Assembly: GCA_030621805.1 (NCBI GenBank)
Contig: JAUXGY010000004.1
Coordinates: forward strand, 1-18,463
DNA length: 18,463 nucleotides
From: Kiritimatiellales bacterium
Lineage (GTDB): Bacteria; Verrucomicrobiota; Kiritimatiellia; Kiritimatiellales; Pontiellaceae
Reading direction: 5' to 3'
Part shown: piece by piece, positions 1 to 7,371 of the stretch
How the letters are laid out: every line of letters starts with the position of its first letter
How positions within the stretch are numbered: position 1 is the first letter of the stretch
Position numbers and translations under genes: made by a program
The notes under the pieces: generated by a model
Told to the model about the DNA's origin: nothing
Databases searched by the model: none
The model's input: only the letters and a program-made list of their open reading frames with translations

Positions 1-42
1 CGTGTCAGCTCCTCTCAAACGTTCGGTAGAAATAAATAGGAA

Positions 43-79
43 GTGTTTTTCTCATTGTTAAAATTTGAGTGTGGTCTCC
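43..79. repeat. Left terminal inverted repeat of the IS element
   Basis: Matches the reverse complement of 1421-1458 at about 32 of 37 positions with one gap. The outer part is the most conserved, including the core tttttctcattgttaaaa. The inner end (gtgtggtctcc) also forms one arm of a second inverted repeat that reaches the transposase ribosome-binding site. Confidence 0.85.
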
Positions 80-132
80 ACGTCTGGCCGATAGGCTGGA
101 CTTTTTTACACCACATAAAAAGGAGACCACAC
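69..132 (+). promoter_or_regulatory. Inverted repeat that can hide the transposase ribosome-binding site
   Basis: gtgtggtctcc at 69-79 is the exact reverse complement of ggagaccacac at 122-132. The right arm contains the Shine-Dalgarno sequence (aggaga, 121-126) of the transposase, whose ATG begins at 134. In a transcript that enters from outside the element both arms would be present and could pair, masking the binding site. A transcript starting between the arms would lack the left arm and stay translatable. Such protection against read-through expression is known for other insertion sequences such as IS10 and IS50. Its operation here is an inference. Confidence 0.55.
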
Positions 133-133
133 A

Positions 134-1379
134 ATGGACAACGTATCACTTTTCGAACGGCTCGCACAAGCCGGGGATTCTGAAGCTGGAGCGGCTTTTA
201 ACGAATTCATGCACACGATAGCTCGAACGGCCTTCATGGCCGTGATGTTCGAGGAGGTTGAGACCCTCTGCGGAAAGGCCTATCATCCCGATCCCGAAGG
301 CGAGCACCAACGGGCGGGTTCCGCCCCGGGACGCTATTTCTTCGGCACGGAGGAGTTCAAAGTTCCCCGCCCACGCGTCAGAAGCCACAAGGACGGCAAG
401 AGCACAGAGGTTCGCCTCGCCAGCTACAAAGCCGCTCAGGGTCGTGGCTCCCTGCACGATGCCATGCTCCGTGCCTTTATGGCCGGAGTGCCGTCGCGCG
501 AGCAGGCGCGGGTTTTCAACAACACGTCCGGCACGAGTCCGGGCGAAGTCAGCCGCCTGTGGGAGCGCGAAGGGCTGCGGTGCATCGAACAGGTGCGTGG
601 GCGGGATCTGAGCCTCGAAGACTATGTCGTTCTCATGCTCGACGGTATTTGGCTGTGCGACGACCTCTGCGTCATCGTGGCGCTGGGAATCACTCTCGGC
701 GGCGAAAAGCACATCCTCGATTTCCAGGTCGGTTCATCGGAGAACCACGAGGTCTGCACCGACCTGCTCACCCGGATCGAGGATCGGGGCTTCAAGCCGA
801 AACGCCGCCTGCTGGTGGTTCAGGACGGCTCCAAGGCCTTGCGAAGCGGGGTGCGCAAGAAATGGCCGGACGCCATCATCCAGCGTTGCCTGATTCACAA
901 GGAACGCAATATCAAAGGGTATCTTTCGCGCCGCCACCACGGGGAGCTCAAACGGCTCTTCGACCGCCTGCGCAAAGCCGAGGGGTTCGAGGCTGCCGAG
1001 GAATGCCTCAATGAACTACGCACATTTCTAAAAGGGAAAAATGCCCAGGCGCTCGTCAGTCTCGAAGAGGCCGGGGAAGAACTTCTGGCCGTTCATCGTC
1101 TGGGTGCGCCCAGCACGTTGAATAAGACCCTGCTCAATACCAATTGTATCTAGGAACCTCTTCAGGAATGTCCGTACGAAGCTCCGGCGCGTGAGCCGCT
1201 GGCGACCCGAGACGCAAATGGCCTCGTGGATAGCCTATGCCCTGCTCGAAGCCGAGCACGGATTCCGGCGAATCAACCGCTGCAAGGACATGAAAAGGCT
1301 TGAAGAGATCTTACAAAGTATTACTTTTCCTCTTCGGAGGAGGGGGCGAGGGCTTCGCGCCTTCCTCTTCCACCCTTGA
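134..1379 (+). pseudogene. IS256-family transposase, interrupted at the catalytic Glu codon
   Basis: DDE transposase of the mutator type, which would cut and join the ends of its own element. The intact N-terminal part is 339 aa. It contains the first catalytic Asp in VVLMLDGIW (D170), the second in VVQDGSKAL (D231), and the family C-x2-H pair (RCLIHKERN, C252/H255). Reading stops at a TAG (1151-1153) exactly where the family motif NxIEN needs its catalytic Glu. One base further on, in the +1 frame, the sequence continues as NLFRNVRTKLRRVSRW and runs to a TGA at 1377-1379, recovering about 75 more residues including the usual arginine-rich stretch. Relative to an expected Ile-Glu-Asn (atc gag aac), the sequence shows atc tagg aac, meaning one substitution plus one inserted base. 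The start is supported by an aggag motif 8 bases upstream of the ATG. The gene is almost certainly inactive, though an assembly error in one read region could mimic this. Confidence 0.85.
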
Positions 1380-1420
1380 CCCAGAACCCGCAACCGACTA
1401 CAAACCTTAACCAACGAACC

Positions 1421-1458
1421 GGAGGCTACACCTCCAGTTTTAACAATGAGAAAAATAC
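1421..1458. repeat. Right terminal inverted repeat of the IS element
   Basis: Reverse complement of the left repeat, with shared core ttttaacaatgagaaaaa. The inner part can also fold as a small hairpin (ggagg, five-base loop, cctcc, 1421-1435). The repeat ends 18 bases before the peptidase start codon. Confidence 0.85.
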
Positions 1459-1476
1459 CCCTGGAAGAAGATCCAC

Positions 1477-2721
1477 ATGACAGGTAGTATGAAAAAAGTC
1501 ACAATAAGCGTCTTGATGCTATGGATAGCGGGGATGTGTCATGCGGTAACGCTGTCGAATATTGTCGAGCAAGTTTCCGTCAACAGCTATTCCAACTGGC
1601 TCGGTTCCTTGTTTGCCGCCGATGGAAACAGTCGTGGGTTTACCGCTGGCGATAGCCCGCGCGTACCGCTACCTCAGCACGATTTGGCGCGCGATTTCAT
1701 GGTGTCCAGCTTCCAGGACATGGGCTACGACACTTGGCTCGATCCCTTTACATTCCCCTACGTCACAGGGCATGCGTATACCAACTGCAACAACGTGGTA
1801 GCCATTAAATGGGGTAGTGAAGGAACCCATGTCGCCATTGTTGGGGGGCATTATGATTCGGTGGACATTGGGCAACCTCAAAATAATCCGGTAACCAACT
1901 TCTGTCCAGGTGCTGACGACAATGCAAGCGGCACGGCGGCCTTGCTGGAAATTGCCAAGGTGATCAAGGACTACACCTTTCGAGACACGATCATCTTTGT
2001 GGCCTTCGATGCGGAAGAAAAGGACTACAAGGGTTCAATCCACTTTGTCGACGAACACATCACGGACTCGGCTTCGGAAACCAACAACAGGATCTTTCTC
2101 AAATCCTCCATCCGCGGGATGGTGAACGTCGAAACTATTGCCTACGATGATCCCAATACTCCTCGATACGTGGTCATTGGAACAGTATCCGGGAGGAATC
2201 TAGTTTCCTCCGCGCTGGAAGGGGCCATAACTAATTATACCTCCCTTATTCCGCGTCATTCATCAGGTTATAACCAAAGCGACCATAAGATATTTGATGC
2301 AGCTGGGATAGATGCAATCCACCTGATTGAGTATGACTTCAAGAATTATTGGGGGGATACGAATATGACGGAAAACCCCTACTACCACTCTGATGGGGAT
2401 TCGATTGACTCCCCCAACTATATTTCATACGAGTATGCGGCGGAGGTAACGAAGGCCGCTGTTGGTGCCCTTTGCGACTATGCAGGCATTATTCCTCCCG
2501 CCACATTGGTTTCATCCAACGTTGATTCCAATACCTTCCAGATCAACTGGATGGGTGCGCCAAACATTTCATATTCACTATATGGCACGGAGGCGTTGTC
2601 GGTCTCAAACGATTGGGTTTTCATGCAGGACTTTCCGGTCACGAACCAAAGCAGCGAATTTTCAGTCCAGCTGGGTCTCGGCAACACGACCCAGACTATA
2701 TTTAAAGTACTTAGCAAGTAG
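1477..2721 (+). CDS. Secreted M28-family zinc metallopeptidase (aminopeptidase-like)
   Basis: Probable exported zinc exopeptidase of family M28 that removes residues from peptides outside the cytoplasm. A signal peptide is visible (MKKVTISVLMLWIAGMCHA, cleavage likely before VTLS). Metal and catalytic motifs follow in order: GGHYDSVD (H125, D127), GADDNASG (bridging Asp, D148), DAEE (general base and ligand, E180/E181), MVNVET (E219 where most relatives have Asp), and YYHSDGDS (H304). About 75 residues after the catalytic domain (from ~341) form a separate, probably beta-rich tail that I cannot name. The chosen ATG has a ggaag motif six bases upstream. The ATG at 1489 gives a more standard signal-peptide N-terminus and is an equally good alternative. 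The IS right end lies just upstream, so the native promoter may have been displaced. The exact substrate is unknown. Confidence 0.8.
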   Translation: MTGSMKKVTISVLMLWIAGMCHAVTLSNIVEQVSVNSYSNWLGSLFAADGNSRGFTAGDSPRVPLPQHDLARDFMVSSFQDMGYDTWLDPFTFPYVTGHAYTNCNNVVAIKWGSEGTHVAIVGGHYDSVDIGQPQNNPVTNFCPGADDNASGTAALLEIAKVIKDYTFRDTIIFVAFDAEEKDYKGSIHFVDEHITDSASETNNRIFLKSSIRGMVNVETIAYDDPNTPRYVVIGTVSGRNLVSSALEGAITNYTSLIPRHSSGYNQSDHKIFDAAGIDAIHLIEYDFKNYWGDTNMTENPYYHSDGDSIDSPNYISYEYAAEVTKAAVGALCDYAGIIPPATLVSSNVDSNTFQINWMGAPNISYSLYGTEALSVSNDWVFMQDFPVTNQSSEFSVQLGLGNTTQTIFKVLSK

Positions 2722-2909
2722 GGATAGGAGCTTCCTTTTCTCTCAGGGTCTTTTCATTTAGCGGTCATAAAGGCGTGGTAATCAGGAGAGAGGCTTCGGA
2801 TTCATTTGCCCGGAGGGCTTCTGTGAAGGTGGGAAGCGATCCATGTTTCAGTTTCACGAAATAAAAACAGGCAAGCTTTCCCCGATTCGTCGGAGATAAA
2901 AGTAAACAG
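2722..2909. other. Gene-free stretch between peptidase and intron fragment
   Basis: No open frame here resembles a known protein on either strand. In particular there is no trace of a reverse-transcriptase or HNH C-terminus that would belong to the intron-like structure just downstream. No strong intrinsic terminator is visible after the peptidase stop. Confidence 0.5.
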
Positions 2910-2992
2910 GAGCCGTGTACGAGGCCACTTCTCGCACGGTTCTGAGAGAGGAACAAGGCTGAGCTTGATCACTCAGCGTTGTCCTACTCGAT
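2910..2992 (+). mobile_element. Group II intron 3' fragment (domains V and VI)
   Basis: Positions 2910-2942 read as a group II intron domain V. gagccgtg pairs with cacggttc over eight base pairs, including the characteristic G-U of the AGC catalytic triad. An internal bulge and a distal hairpin (cgag/ctcg) follow, and the whole is 33 nt where 34 is canonical. Directly after it, 2943-2992 folds like domain VI: gctgag (2958-2963) pairs with ctcagc (2970-2975), further pairs lie below. Near the base cct-A-ctc leaves an unpaired A at 2986, six bases before a terminal AT at 2991-2992. That is where the branch-point A and the AY 3' end belong. The ribozyme core (domains I-III) and the intron-encoded protein are not recognisable upstream, so this is most likely a 5'-truncated remnant. 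Confidence 0.65.
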
Positions 2993-3006
2993 TATTTGGA
3001 AAGAAA

Positions 3007-3088
3007 GGAGGGGGACTTGACCGAGCTACCTATCTAGTGCAAGGATGCCGCCCTCCTAAACAAAGCACCAAACATAACCCGAGGAGGG
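3007..3088 (+). promoter_or_regulatory. Leader of purF-like gene with competing ribosome-site pairings
   Basis: The Shine-Dalgarno sequence of the downstream gene (gaggaggg, 3081-3088, seven bases before ATG 3095) has an exact complement, ccctcc, at 3051-3056. An identical second copy of its core, ggaggg, lies at 3007-3012. The middle element can therefore pair with either copy. Pairing with 3083-3088 would mask ribosome entry, while pairing with 3007-3012 would free it. The sequence complementarity is seen directly; a regulatory role is only suggested. Confidence 0.3.
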
Positions 3089-3094
3089 TATGCG

Positions 3095-4990
3095 ATGAGC
3101 GATTGGATCGGCCATGAATGCGGGATTGCCGCCGTGCGTTTGCTAAAACCCCTGAGTTTCTACGTTGAAAAGTACGGCACGCCGATGTATGCGGTGAACA
3201 AGCTGTCGGTTCTCATGGAAAAACAGCACAACCGAGGGCAGGATGGGGCCGGTGCCGCCGCCATTAAGCTGGATATGCCGCCCGGCGAACCCTACATCTT
3301 CCGTACCCGTTCCGCCGAAAAAAACCCGATCATGCAGGTGCGCAACCGCATGATGAAAGCCTTTGCCGATGCGCACGAAAAAAACCCGGAAAAATACAAG
3401 GATCCCGATTGGGTCAAGCAAAACGTCCTTTTCGCCGGCGAGCTGCTCTTGGGGCACCTGCGTTACGGGACTCACGGCGCATCCGGTGAATCCTTCTGCC
3501 ATCCTTTTCTCCGCCAAAACAACTGGATGACCCGCAACCTGGTACTGGCGGGAAACTTTAATCTCACCAACAACGATGAACTTTTCGACATGCTCGTCGA
3601 GCTTGGCCAGCATCCGCGCAACAAGGCCGATACGGTCATGGTGCTCGAAAAGGTCGGCCATTTTCTCGACGAAGCCAACGACTTCCTCTTCCGCAAATAT
3701 CGTAAGGAAGGGCTCACCCGCGCCGCAATCACCCAGCGCATCATTAAGGATCTCGACATCTACCGCGTGCTCAAAAAGGCGACTCGCGCTTTCGACGGCG
3801 GCTATGTGATGGCGGGCATGATTGGCCACGGCGACCTCTTCGTCCTGCGTGATCCCGGCGGCATCCGCCCCGCCTTCTACTACCAAGACGACGAAATTGT
3901 TGTCGTTGCCTCCGAGCGCCCGCAGATTCAGACTGCGCTTAATGTGCCGATCGGTGCTGTTCATGAGGTCAAACCCGGCCATGCGTTGCTGGTCAAACGA
4001 TCGGGCGAGGTTCTCCACGAACTCGTTAACGAGCCCGTGACTCCCACTCACTGCTCTTTTGAGCGCATCTATTTCTCGCGCGGAACGGATAAAGATATCT
4101 ATCAGGAACGGAAGGATCTCGGCCGCTCGCTCGTGCGCCCGGTGCTCGATGCAATCGACTATGATCTCGAAAATACCGTCTTTTCCTATATCCCCAACAC
4201 CGCCGAAACCGCCTTCTTTGGCTTGGTCGAGGGGGTTAAGGATATGGTGGGTGAACGGATGAAATATCATCTTTTACAAGAAAAGAATCTCACTGCCGCA
4301 CGTATTGATGAGCTGCTCGCCTTCCAACCGCGTGTTGAAAAGATCATGACCAAAGATGCTAAGTTGCGTACCTTCATTACCGCCGACTCCGACCGCGAAG
4401 ATCTGGTTTCCCAAGTTTACGATACCACCTACGGCGTGATTAAGCGCACCGACACGCTGGTCGTGCTCGACGATTCTATCGTGCGCGGAACCACCCTACG
4501 AACCAGTATTCTGCGTATTCTTGATCGCCTGAACATGAAGAAGATCGTCATCGTTTCATCCGCACCGCAAATCCGCTATCCCGACTGCTACGGCATCGAC
4601 ATGTCGAAAATGAAGGACTTCATCGCCTTCGAGGCCGCAGTGACCCTCATCCGCGAATCCGGCCGCGAACAGCTGCTTCAGGAAATTTACGAAGCTTGTT
4701 TGGCGGATGAAAAGAAGTCCCGCGCTGAAGCACAAAATCAGGTCGTGCGCCTGTTCGAACCCTTTACCGCCAAACAGGTATCGGACAAGATTGCCAAGCT
4801 CTTGACGCCGGCCGGAATGAAGGCTGAGGTGCAGATTATCTATCAAGGTATCGGCGGCCTTCGCAAGGCCTGCCCCAACCACACCGGGGATTGGTATTTT
4901 ACCGGAAACTATCCCACCCCCGGTGGTCATCGTGTCGCCAACCGCTCCTTCATCAACTTCATGGAAAAGAGCGACGCCCGCGCCTATTAA
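3095..4990 (+). CDS. Long PurF-like amidophosphoribosyltransferase (class II glutamine amidotransferase)
   Basis: Homologue of glutamine phosphoribosylpyrophosphate amidotransferase, which makes 5-phosphoribosylamine from PRPP and glutamine in the first step of purine synthesis. The amidotransferase nucleophile is C9 (HECGIAA), exposed if an eight-residue propeptide is removed. Glutamine-site motifs are NRGQDGAG (46-53), HLRYGTHG (121-128) and GNFNLTN (153-159). The phosphoribosyltransferase PRPP loop is VVLDDSIVRGTT (456-467). At 631 aa it is well above the usual 460-510 aa of PurF. The extra length includes an insert between the first two glutaminase motifs (about 60-112) and a C-terminal extension after about residue 530. 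It resembles the long PurF-like proteins that some bacteria carry in addition to normal PurF, so it may have a modified role. The start is supported by a strong gaggagg site. Its stop codon overlaps that of the convergent neighbour. Confidence 0.85.
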   Translation: MSDWIGHECGIAAVRLLKPLSFYVEKYGTPMYAVNKLSVLMEKQHNRGQDGAGAAAIKLDMPPGEPYIFRTRSAEKNPIMQVRNRMMKAFADAHEKNPEKYKDPDWVKQNVLFAGELLLGHLRYGTHGASGESFCHPFLRQNNWMTRNLVLAGNFNLTNNDELFDMLVELGQHPRNKADTVMVLEKVGHFLDEANDFLFRKYRKEGLTRAAITQRIIKDLDIYRVLKKATRAFDGGYVMAGMIGHGDLFVLRDPGGIRPAFYYQDDEIVVVASERPQIQTALNVPIGAVHEVKPGHALLVKRSGEVLHELVNEPVTPTHCSFERIYFSRGTDKDIYQERKDLGRSLVRPVLDAIDYDLENTVFSYIPNTAETAFFGLVEGVKDMVGERMKYHLLQEKNLTAARIDELLAFQPRVEKIMTKDAKLRTFITADSDREDLVSQVYDTTYGVIKRTDTLVVLDDSIVRGTTLRTSILRILDRLNMKKIVIVSSAPQIRYPDCYGIDMSKMKDFIAFEAAVTLIRESGREQLLQEIYEACLADEKKSRAEAQNQVVRLFEPFTAKQVSDKIAKLLTPAGMKAEVQIIYQGIGGLRKACPNHTGDWYFTGNYPTPGGHRVANRSFINFMEKSDARAY

Positions 4991-7236
4991 GTATCCCGTT
5001 TTCCGCGCTGGAGCAATGGAAAGAAAACCATACGCGGGCAGAGGAATACGGCGACGAGTGCGATTGATAGCCCGACCACGCCCTTGGTGCTTTCAACATA
5101 GAACAGTGCAGGAACAAGAACGGCCAGTCCGAGCAACAGCCACGCTGTGAGCAGTCCCTTGATGTGGCGGCCCATGATTTGAGGCACATTGAAAAAGAGG
5201 TCGAATACCCAGTGTTCCATCAGGGCACCATGCTCCCCGAACACGGGAATAATGTGGACTAGAGCAGTGGCTCGGCGGCTCACCAGAAAGCGCGCGAGGT
5301 GCGGGTAGGTCGTGGTCATTTGCAACGGGAACGCGAGGTAACCAATATATTTTACGAATGAAAGCGGGCAGGCCACGAGGTAGTCGCGCCAGTTGCGCTC
5401 GCGGATCATGAGGTAGAGGACATAGAACCCTCGGCAGAGTGAGCCGGGGGAAATTGGGGTTACTTGGAAGAGGGCAATAACTCCGGCAAAGGCCAATGAT
5501 GCATCGGTCTTTGATCCACCTTTACCCAGCACGTAGGCAAAGACAAACCCACCCGTGACTACGCTAACAATCTGCGTTACGGGAATCGTGCAGAAATGCA
5601 CCGCCATGCTTTTGAGATACTTGACGATGAAGGGCTCCTTGATGATGGAGACAATGTGGTCGTGCTCCTCTCTGGAAAGCATCCCATCCTTTTCGCCTTC
5701 GGCCACTTGGTCGAGGAACCATTTTTCGCGGAAGACTTCATCCATCGCAAAGTCGCGGATAAACTTGAAGAATCCGATGAAACCGTTCCATGCAATGAGG
5801 GGTCGGTTGCAAAAGCGGTGCAGGCCAATCGGCAACATGCCAACGGTGAAGCGTTCGAGGAAAAACAGGCCCGGTTTTTCGGCCAGTTTGCGGGTGCGTG
5901 CTTCGTCGGTGCGCCCGGCGCGATGCCATGCAATCAGTTCGTGCGCAGCGCGGGCTTTCAATGCGGTCTTAAAATAGGCCGGTTGGGTGAAGATGCCGAA
6001 CATATGCTTTCGGAAGGCCGTGCTGCCCCAGCGCTGGCGAACCATATTTCCGAGCACGGGAACCGCGCCGAGCAGGTGAAAGAGAGCAAAGCGCAGCCCG
6101 CCTTTTCGGAGTTTTTCGGCAAAAGCCTGATCGATGAGGTCGTCGGCTTCATATCCCTCGACGAGGCCGGCAATGATGTCGCTTTGCAATTCGTGATCGA
6201 ATGTTGGGCGTAGGCCGTGGTGGGTGATGTCAAGCAATGAGCGGCGATAGATGCGGTCTTGGATCTTTAACTCATCGATCATCGGCCGTACGTCTTTAAA
6301 CACTTCGGGATGTTTCGCAACGTAGGCCTCCATTTTGGAGAGGTCGCAACGGTCGAACTGAACCAGTGCGCCGCGTTTTAGACCGTTTAGGATTAGTTTG
6401 AAATCGCCGGGACTCATAGGCAACCACGGAAGCAGGGCGAGCCCGGCGCGGAAGTCGATGGCGCAAAGACCGCCGTCTTGGGTGTCGGTGCGCTTCATGC
6501 AGTTGGGCTGGCTCTTCATAGTCGACCACTCATACTGACGCGCAAATTCAGGTGCGCCCATGTCGTGCATCAACTCCACCATGCCCCGCATAAACCTGCG
6601 TTTATCGACATATTCAGGGCTGTCGGTGTCCGCAAGATCGATATTTTTCCAATCTCGGCGGGTGGTAATATCATCATCAGCTTCGAGATTCCACATGCGG
6701 CCTTCGACCCATTCGGTAATTTCACCGTAGGCATTAAGGTTGCTGTCCCAGAACGAGGCGTAGGCATCCTTCACGGCCGTTTCGCGACCGAACTGGATCA
6801 AACTGGCTCGGCGCACGAGTTTTTGCCAAGCGAGTCCGGCGCGGCAGGCCCCCAGATTGACCTGCGAACTGAACGGGCCTTGGAATGCGATCCAATAGGT
6901 GGTGTTGCGGAACCAGCGTGAGAAGGAAGAAGGCGGAATGACAATTTTGATGGCGTAAAGCTTGCCGGTTTCCAGTCCGGGAATATGGCAACCCGTTGGC
7001 AGTTTAAGCCCAGTGAGCTTGCAACGATAGACCTGTCCTGCGAAGCCGCCGCCGAGGAATTTATCAACGGTCAGCTCGGCTGTGCCGGTGATCGCAGGGA
7101 AGACCCCTGTGATTTCGACAGGGAGTACGGTGCCGTTTTCATAACGAACCGGGCGATGACGGATCAACAACTGCGGATCGTCCGCCCTGTTTGTCAGCTC
7201 TTTGCAGAGTTCGGAGGAATAGTTTTTCTTTGCCAT
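4987..7236 (-). CDS. Kinase-like domain fused to a multi-pass membrane domain, unknown function
   Basis: I do not recognise this as a named family. The N-terminal third has protein-kinase-like features in the right order: a glycine-rich loop (FLGGGFAGQVY, 60-70), an ATP-anchoring Lys in YAIK (K97), a possible helix-C Glu (FGRETAV, E152), an HD pair (H224/D225), an Asn in KSQPN (N245), and an Asp in AIDF (D261) where the DFG Asp would sit. The catalytic loop is not a canonical HRD motif, so the fold is atypical and activity is unproven. After a long mostly soluble middle region, the C-terminus (about 544-742) contains roughly five hydrophobic segments, among them 544-570, 580-611, 618-640, 694-714 and 717-741. 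The protein should sit in the inner membrane with the kinase-like part in the cytoplasm. No signal peptide is visible. The start has only a weak ribosome site (agggaa). It is convergent with the PurF-like gene, with a 3-base shared stop region, and divergent from the riboflavin operon. Confidence 0.6.
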   Translation of the reverse strand: MAKKNYSSELCKELTNRADDPQLLIRHRPVRYENGTVLPVEITGVFPAITGTAELTVDKFLGGGFAGQVYRCKLTGLKLPTGCHIPGLETGKLYAIKIVIPPSSFSRWFRNTTYWIAFQGPFSSQVNLGACRAGLAWQKLVRRASLIQFGRETAVKDAYASFWDSNLNAYGEITEWVEGRMWNLEADDDITTRRDWKNIDLADTDSPEYVDKRRFMRGMVELMHDMGAPEFARQYEWSTMKSQPNCMKRTDTQDGGLCAIDFRAGLALLPWLPMSPGDFKLILNGLKRGALVQFDRCDLSKMEAYVAKHPEVFKDVRPMIDELKIQDRIYRRSLLDITHHGLRPTFDHELQSDIIAGLVEGYEADDLIDQAFAEKLRKGGLRFALFHLLGAVPVLGNMVRQRWGSTAFRKHMFGIFTQPAYFKTALKARAAHELIAWHRAGRTDEARTRKLAEKPGLFFLERFTVGMLPIGLHRFCNRPLIAWNGFIGFFKFIRDFAMDEVFREKWFLDQVAEGEKDGMLSREEHDHIVSIIKEPFIVKYLKSMAVHFCTIPVTQIVSVVTGGFVFAYVLGKGGSKTDASLAFAGVIALFQVTPISPGSLCRGFYVLYLMIRERNWRDYLVACPLSFVKYIGYLAFPLQMTTTYPHLARFLVSRRATALVHIIPVFGEHGALMEHWVFDLFFNVPQIMGRHIKGLLTAWLLLGLAVLVPALFYVESTKGVVGLSIALVAVFLCPRMVFFPLLQRGKRDT

Positions 7237-7335
7237 GGATTCCCTGTATTGGTGCGGTACAAAACGACCAACACCTTGCCAAAGCCGCTAGGCGAAAACA
7301 AACCCTATTTTGAGGGCTAAAAAATCCGATTTGGC

Positions 7336-7364
7336 TTGAAACGCTTGATGGCTTTGCGCATATT
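7336..7364 (+). promoter_or_regulatory. Probable sigma-70-type promoter of the riboflavin operon
   Basis: TTGAAA (7336-7341, five of six matches to the -35 consensus) and CATATT (7359-7364, four of six matches to the -10 consensus) are separated by exactly 17 bases. Transcription would start around 7371, immediately before the first base of the FMN aptamer. That placement strengthens the call. Confidence 0.6.
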
Positions 7365-7371
7365 CCCGCCA

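Larger units (their letters stand above)
43..1458 (+). mobile_element. Decayed IS256-family (mutator-type) insertion sequence
   Basis: The element is bounded by imperfect terminal inverted repeats of about 37 bp (43-79 and 1421-1458), which enclose a single transposase gene of the IS256/mutator type. The transposase is disrupted by an in-frame TAG followed by a frameshift, so the copy is probably immobile unless helped in trans. No convincing 8-9 bp target-site duplication is visible: the eight bases outside the left end and the eight outside the right end share only their last four (ggaa). The outer ends were set where the two repeats stop matching, so each could be off by a few bases. The element sits directly upstream of a secreted peptidase gene. 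Confidence 0.85.

Noticed and set aside
1148..1160. Programmed +1 frameshift in the transposase
   Set aside because: There is no slippery codon at the site, and a +1 shift would put Arg, not Glu, at the catalytic position.
1326..1343. tcctc-ttcg-gagga tetraloop hairpin near the transposase end
   Set aside because: It is a stable small hairpin but has no T tract and lies within the relic's coding frame, so there is no reason to assign a function.
35..1466. Target-site duplication flanking the IS element
   Set aside because: The eight bases outside each end (aataggaa and ccctggaa) share only ggaa; this is too little to call a duplication.
3143..4270. 375-codon open frame on the minus strand inside the PurF-like gene
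   Set aside because: It is antisense to a gene with clear catalytic motifs, has no recognisable domain, and is a codon-usage shadow.
5596..6213. 205-codon plus-strand open frame inside the kinase/membrane gene
   Set aside because: It lies wholly antisense to a 749-aa frame with coherent domains and shows no motif or ribosome site of its own.
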